Of a stretch of 64,000 nucleotides of DNA, positions 1-8,844 are shown one piece after another; within the stretch, counting starts at the first letter, position 1, and each line of letters opens with the position of its first letter. The notes beneath the pieces are model-generated. The model was not told the origin of the DNA. It made no database searches and saw only the letters and a list, made by a program, of their open reading frames with translations. The stretch comes from Methylophilus medardicus (GTDB lineage: Bacteria > Pseudomonadota > Gammaproteobacteria > Burkholderiales > Methylophilaceae): positions 1,736,001 to 1,800,000 of the forward strand of contig NZ_CP040948.1 of assembly GCF_006363955.1 (NCBI RefSeq), read 5' to 3'. The position numbers were made by a program, and so were the translations under genes.

Positions 1-181
1 CATTGACGCTCATTGGGCCGCCCATGAGGACAACGCCACTAAACGCCTCGACGCCCTCAGGCACCGCCTCGCCCTTGTCGATACGCACCTCGCACCATGG
101 AATAGCATGCCGCGCTAAAAAAGTGCCTAAATAGCCGGCACCCTCGCAGCAAGCGTGCCTGAAAATAACCACCGGTTTCAT
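1..181 (-). CDS. Class I glutamine amidotransferase-like protein (N-terminal part)
   Basis: The first 60 residues read from an ATG at 179-181 and run off the left edge of the window. The peptide starts MKPVVIFRHACCEGAGYLGT and reaches a GVVLMGGPMSV stretch, which matches the N-terminal strand and the oxyanion-loop region of GMP-synthase-like class I glutamine amidotransferases. Members of this group hydrolyse glutamine and pass ammonia to a partner, but many stand-alone copies have no known acceptor. The nucleophile-elbow cysteine and the His-Glu pair lie outside the window, so catalytic competence cannot be judged. It lies just upstream of rluE's stop on the same strand, separated by 3 bases between the rluE stop and this ATG, so the two may be cotranscribed. 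Confidence 0.75.
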   Translation of the reverse strand, partial: MKPVVIFRHACCEGAGYLGTFLARHAIPWCEVRIDKGEAVPEGVEAFSGVVLMGGPMSVN

Positions 182-184
182 GAT

Positions 185-727
185 TTACCTTACTAAACTG
201 ACTGCCTGATATTGCCCAAGCAAGATTCCGTCCAAGGTGTAGGGCCCAATCGCATAACGGATCAAGCGCAGGGTCGGAAAACCCACATGGGCCGTCATTC
301 GCCGCACCTGGCGGTTCTTGCCTTCACTAATTTTGAGCTCTAACCAAGTGGTCGGGATATGTTTGCGGTCTCGGATCGGCGGCTCACGTTGCCACAAATG
401 GTCAGGTTCAGGCATGATTTTGACTTGCGCCGGCTGCGTCACAAAGTCACCTAAATTGACGCCCTGTTGCAGTGGCATCAAATCTGCTTGTGTAGGAACA
501 CCTTCTACTTGTGCCCAATAGGTTTTGATTTGTTTATGCTTCGGATGACTTAAACGATGTTGCAATGCACCATCATCGGTTAAAATGAGCAATCCTTCGG
601 AGTCAGTATCTAACCGCCCGGCTGCATAGACGTTGGGAACCGGAATATAGTCTTTGAGCGTTGCATGCTTTTCATGCGCAGTGAACTGGCACACAACGTT
701 AAAAGGTTTGTTAAACAGTAATAACAT
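185..727 (-). CDS. rluE: 23S rRNA pseudouridine synthase RluE-like
   Basis: A 180-residue pseudouridine synthase of the RsuA/RluB/E/F family, which in E. coli isomerises U2457 of 23S rRNA. The catalytic motif is [13 protein letters not shown], where the Asp of GRLD is the nucleophile, near residue 45. The [20 protein letters not shown] block near the C-terminus is highly typical of RluE. There is no N-terminal S4 domain, as expected for RluE. The open frame extends 50 codons upstream into icd, but the family alignment (LLFNKP) puts the start at the ATG at 725-727. The divergent icd begins only 10 bases away, so each gene's promoter must lie inside the other's coding region. Confidence 0.9.
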   Translation of the reverse strand: MLLLFNKPFNVVCQFTAHEKHATLKDYIPVPNVYAAGRLDTDSEGLLILTDDGALQHRLSHPKHKQIKTYWAQVEGVPTQADLMPLQQGVNLGDFVTQPAQVKIMPEPDHLWQREPPIRDRKHIPTTWLELKISEGKNRQVRRMTAHVGFPTLRLIRYAIGPYTLDGILLGQYQAVSLVR

Positions 728-737
728 GGAAAGCGCT

Positions 738-1982
738 ATGTCTAAAATCAAGGTGCCAGCCACTGGCAGCAAAATTATTGTCAATGCTGATAATACCCTA
801 AATGTCCCCGACCAACCCATTATTCCCTTCATCGAAGGCGATGGGATTGGCATCGACATCACGCCACCCATGATCAAAGTGGTGGATAGCGCGGTGGAAA
901 AAGCCTACGCTGGCAAACGCAAGATCTCCTGGATGGAAGTGTATGCCGGTGAGAAATCCACCACCCTGTACGACAAAGACACTTGGCTGTCGGACGAAAC
1001 CATGGCGGCATTAAAAGAATACGTCATTTCGATCAAAGGGCCACTCACAACGCCCATTGGCGGCGGCATCCGTTCGTTAAACGTGACCTTGCGTCAAGAG
1101 CTGGATTTGTACGTTTGCTTACGACCAATTCAATACTTCACCGGAGTGCCTAGCCCGGTCAAACATCCAGAAAAAACCGATATGGTGATCTTCCGCGAAA
1201 ACACAGAAGACATTTATGCCGGCATTGAATGGGCGGCAGGCACCGAAGAAGTAAAAAAAGTAATCAACTTTTTGAGCGATATGGGTGTACGCAAAAAAAT
1301 TCGCTTCCCTGAGGCCTCTGCCATCGGGATCAAGCCAGTCTCCATCGACGGCAGCAAACGTCTGATCCGCAAAGCGATTCAGTACGCCATCGATAACAAC
1401 CGCAAATCGGTGACGATTACCCACAAAGGTAACATCATGAAGTTCACCGAAGGGGGTTTCCGTGATTGGGGTTATCAATTGGCTAAAGAAGAGTTTGGCG
1501 CTGAACTGATTGATGGCGGCCCATGGTGCAAACTGCCGAATGGCATCGTGATCAAGGACTGTATCGCCGATGCCTTCTTGCAAGAGATTCTGTTACATCC
1601 TGAAGATTACGATGTTGTGGCTGCACTCAACCTCAACGGTGATTACATGAGCGATGCGCTGGCAGCTCAAGTGGGCGGTATTGGTATTGCACCAGGCGCT
1701 AACTTGAGCGACACCATCGCCATGTTTGAGGCAACCCACGGCACAGCACCTAAAATTGCCGGCAAAAACTTAGCAAACCCGAGCTCGTTAATTTTGTCTG
1801 CCGAAATGATGTTGCGCCACATGGGCTGGACAGAAGCGGCTGATTTAGTGTTGAACGGCGTAGCCAAAGCCATTGCTAGCAAACGCGTCACCGGCGACTT
1901 CAGCAGCCAAATGGAAGGCGCTACACAGGTCAGCACTGCAGAATTTGGTGACGAAATCATCAAGCAAATGGCACCCGTTTAA
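738..1982 (+). CDS. icd: Isocitrate dehydrogenase (homodimeric, E. coli Icd type)
   Basis: A 414-residue decarboxylating isocitrate dehydrogenase that converts isocitrate to 2-oxoglutarate. It aligns with E. coli Icd along its whole length; the phosphorylatable active-site serine is at the same number (S113, in GGGIRSLNV). The start at 738 is preceded by GGAAAG and gives a family-normal N-terminus; an in-frame ATG at 726 is possible. The cofactor pocket is unusual: of the E. coli NADP-contact residues only Lys344 is kept (K339 here), while Tyr345, Val351, Tyr391 and Arg395 are replaced by I340, A346, G386 and S390. Three of these match changes known to shift the E. coli enzyme to NAD. The NAD preference is an inference; the family assignment is certain. 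A terminator follows the gene. Confidence 0.96.
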   Translation: MSKIKVPATGSKIIVNADNTLNVPDQPIIPFIEGDGIGIDITPPMIKVVDSAVEKAYAGKRKISWMEVYAGEKSTTLYDKDTWLSDETMAALKEYVISIKGPLTTPIGGGIRSLNVTLRQELDLYVCLRPIQYFTGVPSPVKHPEKTDMVIFRENTEDIYAGIEWAAGTEEVKKVINFLSDMGVRKKIRFPEASAIGIKPVSIDGSKRLIRKAIQYAIDNNRKSVTITHKGNIMKFTEGGFRDWGYQLAKEEFGAELIDGGPWCKLPNGIVIKDCIADAFLQEILLHPEDYDVVAALNLNGDYMSDALAAQVGGIGIAPGANLSDTIAMFEATHGTAPKIAGKNLANPSSLILSAEMMLRHMGWTEAADLVLNGVAKAIASKRVTGDFSSQMEGATQVSTAEFGDEIIKQMAPV

Positions 1983-2001
1983 CGCTTTTTGCGTCCATTA
2001 A

Positions 2002-2029
2002 AAAACGGCTCGCATTGGCGAGCCGTTTT
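2002..2029 (+). terminator. Intrinsic terminator between icd and csp
   Basis: A 12-bp perfect stem (AAAACGGCTCGC / GCGAGCCGTTTT) with an ATTG loop. A-tracts and T-tracts flank both sides, so it can stop both icd and the convergent cold-shock gene. Confidence 0.85.
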
Positions 2030-2054
2030 GTATTTTGAACCCCTGAAACAAAAA

Positions 2055-2258
2055 TTATGCTTTTTGTATGTTGGAGGCCTGCTTACCTTTGGGACCTTCA
2101 GTCACATCAAAGGATACACGCTGGCCTTCTTTCAAGCTTTTATAACCAGATTCAACGATTGCGGAGAAGTGCGCGAACAAATCGTCACCGCCGTCATCGG
2201 GAGTAATGAATCCAAAGCCCTTAGAGTCGTTAAACCACTTTACGGTACCTGTTGCCAT
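2055..2258 (-). CDS. Cold-shock domain protein (CspA family)
   Basis: A 67-residue single-domain cold-shock protein, an OB-fold that binds single-stranded RNA and DNA and melts RNA secondary structure. The RNP1 motif KGFGFI and the RNP2-like DLFAHFSAI are both present, with the family start [10 protein letters not shown]. Length is exactly normal. It is a single gene, facing icd across a shared terminator. A good promoter lies about 130 bases upstream, giving a long 5' leader of about 120 nt, as in other csp mRNAs where the leader acts as a thermosensor. Which csp paralogue it is, and whether it is cold-induced or constitutive, cannot be told from sequence. Confidence 0.95.
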   Translation of the reverse strand: MATGTVKWFNDSKGFGFITPDDGGDDLFAHFSAIVESGYKSLKEGQRVSFDVTEGPKGKQASNIQKA

Positions 2259-2387
2259 TTTACTTCCTTACTTTTTCTTAACAGGGAGGCGCCCCAAAAG
2301 TTTGTCTCAAGTACTCCAGTCGCAATAACCAAGCTTTGCTTTACTTAAAGACGGCTACAAAAAACCTGAACCCAAACGCCTTAAGGA

Positions 2388-2416
2388 TTTATAAGTGAGC
2401 ATAATTTAAAAGTCAA
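2388..2416 (-). promoter_or_regulatory. Sigma-70 promoter of the cold-shock gene
   Basis: Read on the minus strand: -35 TTGACT (2411-2416), 17-base spacer, -10 TATAAA (2388-2393). The predicted transcription start near 2381 leaves a leader of about 120 nt before the ATG at 2258. Confidence 0.7.
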
Positions 2417-2607
2417 GCCTATTTTTGTAACTTCTATAAAAACTAAAAAAATCACTTTAATATTTGCATAAATGCTGCATGAGAGTGCATCTTTTCAGCG
2501 ATTTGATTCGCAGCAGGCACCGGTATACTGCGGTGAAAAGTAGTGTTATATCAGTGCATTAAAGGTAAAATTAACGGTTTTTAACAGGCTCACTTTTAAA
2601 GAAATTT
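2417..2607. other. Intergenic region between csp promoter and pilB
   Basis: About 190 AT-rich bases hold no gene. A weak plus-strand promoter candidate for pilB is TTGATT (2503-2508) with TATACT (2524-2529), although the 15-base spacer is short. I see no clear repeat or operator. Confidence 0.4.
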
Positions 2608-4329
2608 ATGGCAACACTGGAAAGTTCTAAGAAATTGGGAGGCATGGCGCGCATGCTGGTGCAGTCTTCGCTGATGAGCGAAGCTGACGCAGCAGCATTG
2701 CAAGAAAAAGCCCAGGCGCTAAAAATCAGTTTTTTGGCCACGACCCTCGCGCAAAAGAAAATTGCCTCTAGAGATATTGCGCAAACAGCTGCTGAAGCAT
2801 TTGGTTTTCCTTTCTTTGACCTCGATGCGCTGGAGCAAGACTCACTGCCAGCCAAAACCATTGATATTAAATTGATGCAATCGCATCGCGTATTGCTACT
2901 GCAACAAAAAAGCAATATGGCCTATATTGCTATCTCTGACCCGACCAATCTGCATGCCCTCGATACGATTCAGTTTCAAATGGGCGCGACCTTGTTCCCG
3001 GTGGTGGTTGAGGATGACAAGCTCGGCAAGTGGATCGACAAAATTGTCGAATCCAAAGACACCACGATGGCTAGCCTGAATGCGGGCAGCGATGAGTTTG
3101 ATCTTGGGTTGGATGAGGCTGGCGAGGAGCAAGAGCTCGAGGCGACGCAAGAGGTAGACGATGCACCCGTAGTGAAGTTTTTGCAAAAAGTGTTGATGGA
3201 TGCGATCAATATGGGCGCTTCTGACCTACACTTTGAGCCCTACGAGAAATTTTATCGCATTCGCTACCGCGTCGATGGCGTGCTGCGAGACGTCTCGCAA
3301 CCGCCCTTGGCGATCAAAGAAAAACTGGCATCGCGCATTAAAGTCATTTCTAACCTAGATATCTCGGAAAAACGTATCCCGCAAGATGGTCGGATGAAGC
3401 TGATCATCAGTAAAAGCCGCGCCATTGATTTTCGGGTGAGCACGTTGCCACTGATCCATGGTGAAAAAATCGTCATGCGGATTCTGGATCCCACTAGCGC
3501 GACACTTGGCATTGAGGCCCTCGGCTACGAGCCTGAACAAAAAGAATCCTTGCTTAAAGCGATTCACCGTCCTTATGGCTTGGTGTTGGTCACGGGGCCA
3601 ACAGGCTCGGGCAAAACGGTATCGCTATATACCTGTTTAAACATGCTGAACGATCCTGCGGTCAACATTTCGACTGCGGAAGACCCGGCAGAAATTCCGC
3701 TGGCCGGCATCAATCAGGTCAACGTGAACGATAAACAAGGCCTGACCTTTGCGGCTGCGCTGAAATCATTTTTACGGCAGGATCCTGACATCATCATGAT
3801 TGGTGAGATCCGTGATCTGGAAACGGCTGACATGGCCATCAAGGCCGCCTCCACCGGCCACATGGTATTGTCAACGTTGCATACCAATGATGCGCCGACG
3901 ACTTTGTCCAGGCTGTTAAATATGGGTGTTGCGCCCTTTAACATTGCCTCTGCAGTGACGTTAATTACTGCACAGCGTCTGGCAAGACGCTTATGCAAAC
4001 ATTGCAAAGTGCCACTCAGCGTACCAAAAGAGGCGTTGCTAAAAGTGGGATTCACTGAAACCTCGCTGGCAGGCGATTGGCAATTATACGGCCCAAAAGA
4101 AGGCGGCTGTGAGCACTGCAACAATGGCTACAAAGGCCGTGTTGGCATCTATCAGGTGATGCCAGTGACCGAAGCGATTGCGCATATCATCATGACCAAC
4201 GGCAACGCCATGGACATTGCGGCACAAGCCAAACGTGAAGGCGTGAAAGACTTGCGTGAGTCGGGCTTACTAAAAGTCAAACAGGGGTTAACCTCGATTG
4301 AAGAAGTCGAAGCCGTGACCAATGAGTAA
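2608..4329 (+). CDS. pilB: Type IV pilus assembly ATPase PilB
   Basis: A 573-residue hexameric ATPase that powers type IV pilus extension from the cytoplasmic face of the inner membrane. It has an N-terminal T2SSE_N domain (about residues 40-150) that links to the membrane platform. The ATPase core has Walker A GPTGSGKT near residue 330, an Asp/His-box region (ILDPTSATLG), and Walker B IMIGEIRD near 395. Two zinc cysteine pairs, CKHC near 462 and CEHC near 501, are typical of PilB/GspE. Length is normal (about 565). pilC follows 37 bases downstream. The usual pilD and coaE partners are absent here, so the rest of the pilus genes lie elsewhere. Confidence 0.96.
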   Translation: MATLESSKKLGGMARMLVQSSLMSEADAAALQEKAQALKISFLATTLAQKKIASRDIAQTAAEAFGFPFFDLDALEQDSLPAKTIDIKLMQSHRVLLLQQKSNMAYIAISDPTNLHALDTIQFQMGATLFPVVVEDDKLGKWIDKIVESKDTTMASLNAGSDEFDLGLDEAGEEQELEATQEVDDAPVVKFLQKVLMDAINMGASDLHFEPYEKFYRIRYRVDGVLRDVSQPPLAIKEKLASRIKVISNLDISEKRIPQDGRMKLIISKSRAIDFRVSTLPLIHGEKIVMRILDPTSATLGIEALGYEPEQKESLLKAIHRPYGLVLVTGPTGSGKTVSLYTCLNMLNDPAVNISTAEDPAEIPLAGINQVNVNDKQGLTFAAALKSFLRQDPDIIMIGEIRDLETADMAIKAASTGHMVLSTLHTNDAPTTLSRLLNMGVAPFNIASAVTLITAQRLARRLCKHCKVPLSVPKEALLKVGFTETSLAGDWQLYGPKEGGCEHCNNGYKGRVGIYQVMPVTEAIAHIIMTNGNAMDIAAQAKREGVKDLRESGLLKVKQGLTSIEEVEAVTNE

Positions 4330-4366
4330 CGCATGCGGCCCCATCAACCAACTTTAAGAACACACT

Positions 4367-5590
4367 ATGGCGACAGCGAATACTAAACAATCCGTATACC
4401 AATGGGAAGGTAAAGACCGCAAAGGTAAGCTGGTCAAAGGCGAGATACGTGCCAATGGCGAAGCCGTGGTCAACGCCACGTTACGCCGCCAAGGCATTGC
4501 AAATATCAAGGTTAAAAAGCAAAGCGCACTCGCCAACAAAGGCCGCGTCACCGATAAAGACGTGACTTTATTTACGCGACAGCTGGCAACCATGATGAAA
4601 GCTGGCGTTCCCTTATTGCAAGCATTTGATATCGTCGGTAAGGGCCATCACAACCCAGCCGTCTCTAAATTGCTCGGGGACATCAAATCGGATGTGGAAA
4701 CCGGCAGTAGCCTGAGTGCCGCGTTCCGAAAATATCCACTCCATTTTGATCAACTATTTTGCAATTTAGTGGGCGCTGGTGAGCAAGCCGGGATTCTTGA
4801 TGCGCTGCTCGAGCGACTCGCCACCTACAAAGAAAAAATCCTCGCCATCAAAAGTAAAATCAAATCGGCCTTGGTCTACCCTATTTCGATCATCGTGGTA
4901 GCGTTTGTCATCACGGCGGTGATTATGATTTTTGTGGTGCCTGCGTTTAAAGATTTGTTTAGTAGTTTTGGCGCAGACTTACCTGGCCCCACGGTGGTGG
5001 TGATTAATCTGTCTGACTTTTTCGTTAAATGGTGGTGGGCCATTTTCGGCTCCATGGGGGGAGGCCTTTGGTTCTTTTTGTATACATGGAAACGCTCTGA
5101 AAAAATGCAAGCAACCATGGATCGCTTACTACTACGCATGCCTATTTTTGGCGAGCTCATCCGCAAAGCCACCATCGCGCGCTTTGCACGTACGCTGTCG
5201 ACCATGTTTGCCGCAGGCGTGCCGTTGGTGGAGGCACTGGATTCGGTTGCAGGTGCCTCTGGCAATAAAGTGTATTTTGATGCAACCAAGAAAATCCAAA
5301 GTGAAGTCAGTACCGGCACCAGCCTGACGGTCGCGATGCAAAATGCCAACGTGTTTCCCAATATGGTGATCCAGATGACCGCCATTGGCGAAGAATCTGG
5401 CTCGCTGGATGGCATGTTAACTAAGGTGGCTGACTTTTACGAAGGAGAGGTAGATGATGCCGTCGCCTCTATCTCGAGCTTAATGGAACCAGTCATTATG
5501 GTGGTGCTCGGCGTGCTCATTGGCGGCTTGGTCGTCGCGATGTATATGCCTATCTTTAAAATGGGTAAGGTGGTCAGTGGCGGCGGATAA
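4367..5590 (+). CDS. pilC: Type IV pilus inner-membrane platform protein PilC
   Basis: A 407-residue polytopic inner-membrane protein that forms the platform on which PilB works. It has two repeated T2SSF domains (about 70-195 and 275-395), each containing the conserved LxxGxPLxxA-type turn (FTRQLATMMKAGVPLLQAF and FARTLSTMFAAGVPLVEAL). Three hydrophobic segments lie at about 168-195, 220-240 and 375-400. The N-terminus (YQWEGKDRKGKLVKGEI) is the usual PilC cytoplasmic lead-in. It is cotranscribed with pilB, and a strong bidirectional terminator follows. Confidence 0.96.
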   Translation: MATANTKQSVYQWEGKDRKGKLVKGEIRANGEAVVNATLRRQGIANIKVKKQSALANKGRVTDKDVTLFTRQLATMMKAGVPLLQAFDIVGKGHHNPAVSKLLGDIKSDVETGSSLSAAFRKYPLHFDQLFCNLVGAGEQAGILDALLERLATYKEKILAIKSKIKSALVYPISIIVVAFVITAVIMIFVVPAFKDLFSSFGADLPGPTVVVINLSDFFVKWWWAIFGSMGGGLWFFLYTWKRSEKMQATMDRLLLRMPIFGELIRKATIARFARTLSTMFAAGVPLVEALDSVAGASGNKVYFDATKKIQSEVSTGTSLTVAMQNANVFPNMVIQMTAIGEESGSLDGMLTKVADFYEGEVDDAVASISSLMEPVIMVVLGVLIGGLVVAMYMPIFKMGKVVSGGG

Positions 5591-5606
5591 GTGCACCCAC
5601 TCAAAC

Positions 5607-5635
5607 AAAAAAGGGCTGTTTAACAGCCCTTTTTT
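5607..5635 (+). terminator. Bidirectional terminator between pilC and dsbC
   Basis: AAAAAAGGGCTG pairs with CAGCCCTTTTTT around a short TTTAA loop. The symmetric A/T tails fit use by both the pilC and the dsbC transcripts, which converge here. Confidence 0.85.
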
Positions 5636-5662
5636 GATGCAGTTTTACTGACATCTTCAAAC

Positions 5663-6403
5663 TTACATTGTCTTTTTTGCCGCCTGCAATGACTTCTCAA
5701 TCTCATCGTAGGGCTGCGCACCTAGCATACGCTTACCGTTTTCAAAAAATAGGGTTGGCGTGCTATTCACGCCCACTCGGTGCGCCAGTTCACCCACTTT
5801 TTCTAGCGGCACGTCACACTTAGCAGTGCTGGTGGGCAATTTATTGTTAAAAATCCAATCTTGCCAGGCTTTGACACGGTTGCTCGCACACCAAATGCTG
5901 CGAGATTTATTGGCGGCATCTGGATGTAACTGCTCAATCGGGTAGAGGAATGTGTAAATCGTGACGTCATTGAGATTCGTCAGCTCTTTTTGCTCTAAGC
6001 GTTTGCAAAACGGACAGTCAACATCCGAAAATACCACTAATTTACGGCTGCCATTGCCTTTGACCACTTTGATGGCTTGGTCTAATGGAAGACTGTTGAA
6101 GTCAATTTTGCTTAACTCATCCATGCGCTCGCCGGTGATATCTTTTTTAGTCTTGGGATCCACCAAACGGCCCTCAGCAATCAAGAAGCTGAATTTGTCA
6201 TCGGTGTAAATGATTTGCCCACCCATAAACACTTCGTATAAACCCGCATAAGGGGTTTTAGTCACACTCTCGACTTTAAATTTTGGATAGGCCGCTTCAA
6301 CCAGCTTTTTAACGCTCGCTTCGTCTGCCACACTGTGGACACTCCATAAGGTGGCCAAGGCAATCAAGCCCCCCATCACACACTGGCCGATAGATTTTTT
6401 CAT
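5663..6403 (-). CDS. dsbC: Periplasmic disulfide isomerase DsbC
   Basis: A 246-residue thioredoxin-fold disulfide isomerase of the periplasm. A signal peptide covers about residues 1-26 (hydrophobic GGLIALATLW, cleavage near HSVADE). The N-terminal dimerisation domain follows, then the catalytic domain with the CPFC active site at C130-C133. The second conserved pair, Cys about 172 and 195, and the cis-Pro loop (GVNSTPTLFF) are present. DsbC reshuffles wrong disulfides and is kept reduced by DsbD. It is last in an apparent pepP-ubiH-ubiI-dsbC operon, 29 bases after ubiI. Confidence 0.93.
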   Translation of the reverse strand: MKKSIGQCVMGGLIALATLWSVHSVADEASVKKLVEAAYPKFKVESVTKTPYAGLYEVFMGGQIIYTDDKFSFLIAEGRLVDPKTKKDITGERMDELSKIDFNSLPLDQAIKVVKGNGSRKLVVFSDVDCPFCKRLEQKELTNLNDVTIYTFLYPIEQLHPDAANKSRSIWCASNRVKAWQDWIFNNKLPTSTAKCDVPLEKVGELAHRVGVNSTPTLFFENGKRMLGAQPYDEIEKSLQAAKKTM

Positions 6404-6432
6404 GAATCACTCTTTCTCAAACATGCGCAGCA

Positions 6433-7641
6433 TTATCCTTGCGTGGCTGCGCGAATTAAAAAACGCTTAAGCATAGCACTGTTGCCTACCCCGCGTAAGC
6501 CCAACAAAGCGGCGTGTGTCCAGATCGCTTGCGGACGCGAGAACAAAGCATCCAGCCCACGGGTCAAGGCATGCATCTTTAACAGATCGGGTTGGCGTGC
6601 CCGCATCACATGCCTTAAAAAATGGGCATCGCCCAACCGCCGCATGGCAGGCAATTTAGCTATTTGCGCACACAGTGTCTGCACATCCTGAAAACCAAGA
6701 TTGACCCCTTGACCTGCCATGGGATGCACTTGGTGTGCCGCGTCGCCCAATAGCATGATGGGTGGCGCAGTCATGGACGCTGCCGTTCGCTGAATTAAGG
6801 GAAACGACCGCACTTCGCCACTGGGCGTTAACTTGCCCAGACGATGCTCACAGCGCGCTGCAACTTCAGCTGCCAACGCCAAGGCAGGTAACGCTTGCTT
6901 TTGTGCAGCCTCGGCCTGTGGCAAGGCCCACACCAGTGACACCTGCTGTTGGGGCATCGGCAACAAGGCCACGGTTTCATGGTTGCCAAACCATTGCCGC
7001 GCAACGTTATCATGTGGTCGCTCGGCGTGATAATTGGTCACCAAGGCGGTTTGCGCAAAATCCACCTGCTGCACAGTGATGTCGCACTGAGCACGCACCC
7101 AAGAATTTCCACCATCCGCACCGAGGATCAAAGACGCTTCGATCTCATGTTCTGGCAATGATAAACGCGCAATGTGACCCGCATATTGCAATGCCTGCGC
7201 TGGGGCGTCGGTGATCACAGTCACCTCAGACCCTGCCAACACCTGCCAACACGCATGCATCAAGGCCTGACTTTCAACAATGTAGCCCAGCTGTGTCAGG
7301 TTTGCTTCTTCAGCGTTTAAAGAGAGGCTGGGCGTGGCATGACGGTGGGTAGGCGACCACAAATCCATGGCTGCAATCGGATTAACGCGATTGGCTGGCA
7401 TCTGCGCCCAAACACCAATGTCGCGCAACCAAGCCACCGTTTGATTGGTGAGCGCATACACACGTGTGTCCCAATGCTCCATATCTGCTGCCCAGCCTTG
7501 CGGCAATTGAGTAGGCAATGTGGCATCCGTCAATACCACCTGTTTCCCTAGGCGTGCCAGCGCAATGGCGGCGGTTAAGCCGACCAAGCCTGCGCCAACA
7601 ATGGCAACATCGGTGTGGATCAATGCGGGTTTAACTGCCAT
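6433..7641 (-). CDS. ubiI: Ubiquinone biosynthesis FAD hydroxylase, UbiI/VisC-like
   Basis: A 402-residue flavoprotein monooxygenase of the UbiH/COQ6 family. It has the GAGLVGL dinucleotide-binding motif at about residue 16 and the FAD-ribityl motif LLGDAAHQVHPMAGQGVNLG near 295. The family hydroxylates the ubiquinone ring at C1, C5 or C6. The WDTRVYALTNQT segment resembles UbiI/VisC more than UbiH, and the gene order pepP-ubiH-ubiI matches enterobacteria. Which carbon it modifies cannot be fixed from sequence, and some betaproteobacteria use one enzyme for several positions. It overlaps the upstream ubiH by 11 bases. Confidence 0.85.
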   Translation of the reverse strand: MAVKPALIHTDVAIVGAGLVGLTAAIALARLGKQVVLTDATLPTQLPQGWAADMEHWDTRVYALTNQTVAWLRDIGVWAQMPANRVNPIAAMDLWSPTHRHATPSLSLNAEEANLTQLGYIVESQALMHACWQVLAGSEVTVITDAPAQALQYAGHIARLSLPEHEIEASLILGADGGNSWVRAQCDITVQQVDFAQTALVTNYHAERPHDNVARQWFGNHETVALLPMPQQQVSLVWALPQAEAAQKQALPALALAAEVAARCEHRLGKLTPSGEVRSFPLIQRTAASMTAPPIMLLGDAAHQVHPMAGQGVNLGFQDVQTLCAQIAKLPAMRRLGDAHFLRHVMRARQPDLLKMHALTRGLDALFSRPQAIWTHAALLGLRGVGNSAMLKRFLIRAATQG

Positions 7642-8800
7642 AACTCATCTTATTTACCAGTAGCCGTCTTGCTGAGGGCAACATGCTGAGTGCACCGAGG
7701 CCTGCACCCCGCAACAAGCCGACGCCGATTAGGTCATTTGAGAACACATTAACCAGAAAATCGGTAAATTGAAGACCACGCCCGGTATCACGTTGACGTG
7801 AGTGGTGATACGCGGCCAAGCGGTGGGCTGCGCCCCATTCATGCGCTTGCGTGGCAGAGACATTTTTTGCTAACGCAACGGCATCGCGAATGCCCACATT
7901 AAAACCTTGTCCGGCGACGGGATGCATGGTTTGTGCTGCATTACCGATCACCACACAATGCGCGGAAAAAGTTTGCTCCAACTTACTTAATTTAAGTGGG
8001 AACCTCAATCGCTTACCTACTTGTAGAAAGCGTCCCGCACGATCACCAAACGCCTCATGTAACGCTTGCAAAAAAGCCGTGTCATCAAGTGCGGCAATCT
8101 CGTCAATATAAGGTTGCTCACCTGTCCACACCAACGAAAAATGCTCACCATTAGGCAACAATGCCATCGGCCCGCGCGGGGTGAATCGTTCATAGGCAAT
8201 ATTGCGATGTGCTTGCTCGGTGTGCACCAAGCCGACCAGCGCGTCGTGGCCGTAATGTTTGGTATCACGCACCAGCCCCGGAATAGACGCTAGGCTGCGG
8301 CCGCCATCAGCGATCACTGCCAACGGCGTCGATAGCCGCTGAATGGCACCCGCCTCTGTTTGGTAGTCAATCTCTGCTGCGCTGGCATGCACCTCCAAAC
8401 CAGTGACCGGTGCTTGATATTGAATGACAATGTTTGCGGCAGACTGCGCAATCCGTGTATCCAACGCCTGCATCAATGCCCCATAGGACACCACATAGCC
8501 TAAGGCGGGCAAATCGTGCTCATGTGCTTTGAGCTGGGTGCGGCCAAAGCCTTTTTGTTGCGAGACGTGAATTGTTTCAATGGCGGTGACTGCAGAAGCC
8601 AATAATGGCCAAATGCCCAACTGTTCTAGCACCTGACGCGTGCCGTAGGACAGTGCCAACGCGCGGTGATCACCGGCCATTGCCCCCGCCGGCTGACCTT
8701 CTAGCACCGTCACCGGCACCCCTGCCTGTTGCAAAGATAACGCCAGCACTAGCCCAACCGGACCACCACCAATCACCACGGGATGACTCACCATTTGCAT
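7631..8800 (-). CDS. ubiH: 2-octaprenyl-6-methoxyphenol hydroxylase UbiH
   Basis: A 389-residue FAD monooxygenase of aerobic ubiquinone synthesis. The GxGxxG-type motif is IGGGPVGL near residue 10; the motif DHRALALSYGTRQVLEQLGIW and the VVIGNAAQTMHPVAGQGFNVG block near 285 are characteristic of UbiH (GNAAQ rather than GDAA). It acts at the inner membrane with the Ubi complex. The start is the ATG at 8798-8800; an ATG two codons later is also possible. It lies between pepP and ubiI, the same order as in E. coli. Confidence 0.9.
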   Translation of the reverse strand: MQMVSHPVVIGGGPVGLVLALSLQQAGVPVTVLEGQPAGAMAGDHRALALSYGTRQVLEQLGIWPLLASAVTAIETIHVSQQKGFGRTQLKAHEHDLPALGYVVSYGALMQALDTRIAQSAANIVIQYQAPVTGLEVHASAAEIDYQTEAGAIQRLSTPLAVIADGGRSLASIPGLVRDTKHYGHDALVGLVHTEQAHRNIAYERFTPRGPMALLPNGEHFSLVWTGEQPYIDEIAALDDTAFLQALHEAFGDRAGRFLQVGKRLRFPLKLSKLEQTFSAHCVVIGNAAQTMHPVAGQGFNVGIRDAVALAKNVSATQAHEWGAAHRLAAYHHSRQRDTGRGLQFTDFLVNVFSNDLIGVGLLRGAGLGALSMLPSARRLLVNKMSYGS

Positions 8801-8844
8801 GAATACACAGCCTTTTTAAAGAATGAATCCATCATAAGCCGGCG

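Noticed and set aside
1989-2348. A 119-codon plus-strand frame opposite the cold-shock gene
   Set aside because: It covers the icd terminator and the csp coding strand; the csp protein on the other strand is a textbook family member.
4876-5415. A 179-codon minus-strand frame inside pilC
   Set aside because: It is the antisense shadow of pilC; the pilC frame has full family conservation and the shadow has no ribosome site or recognisable protein pattern.
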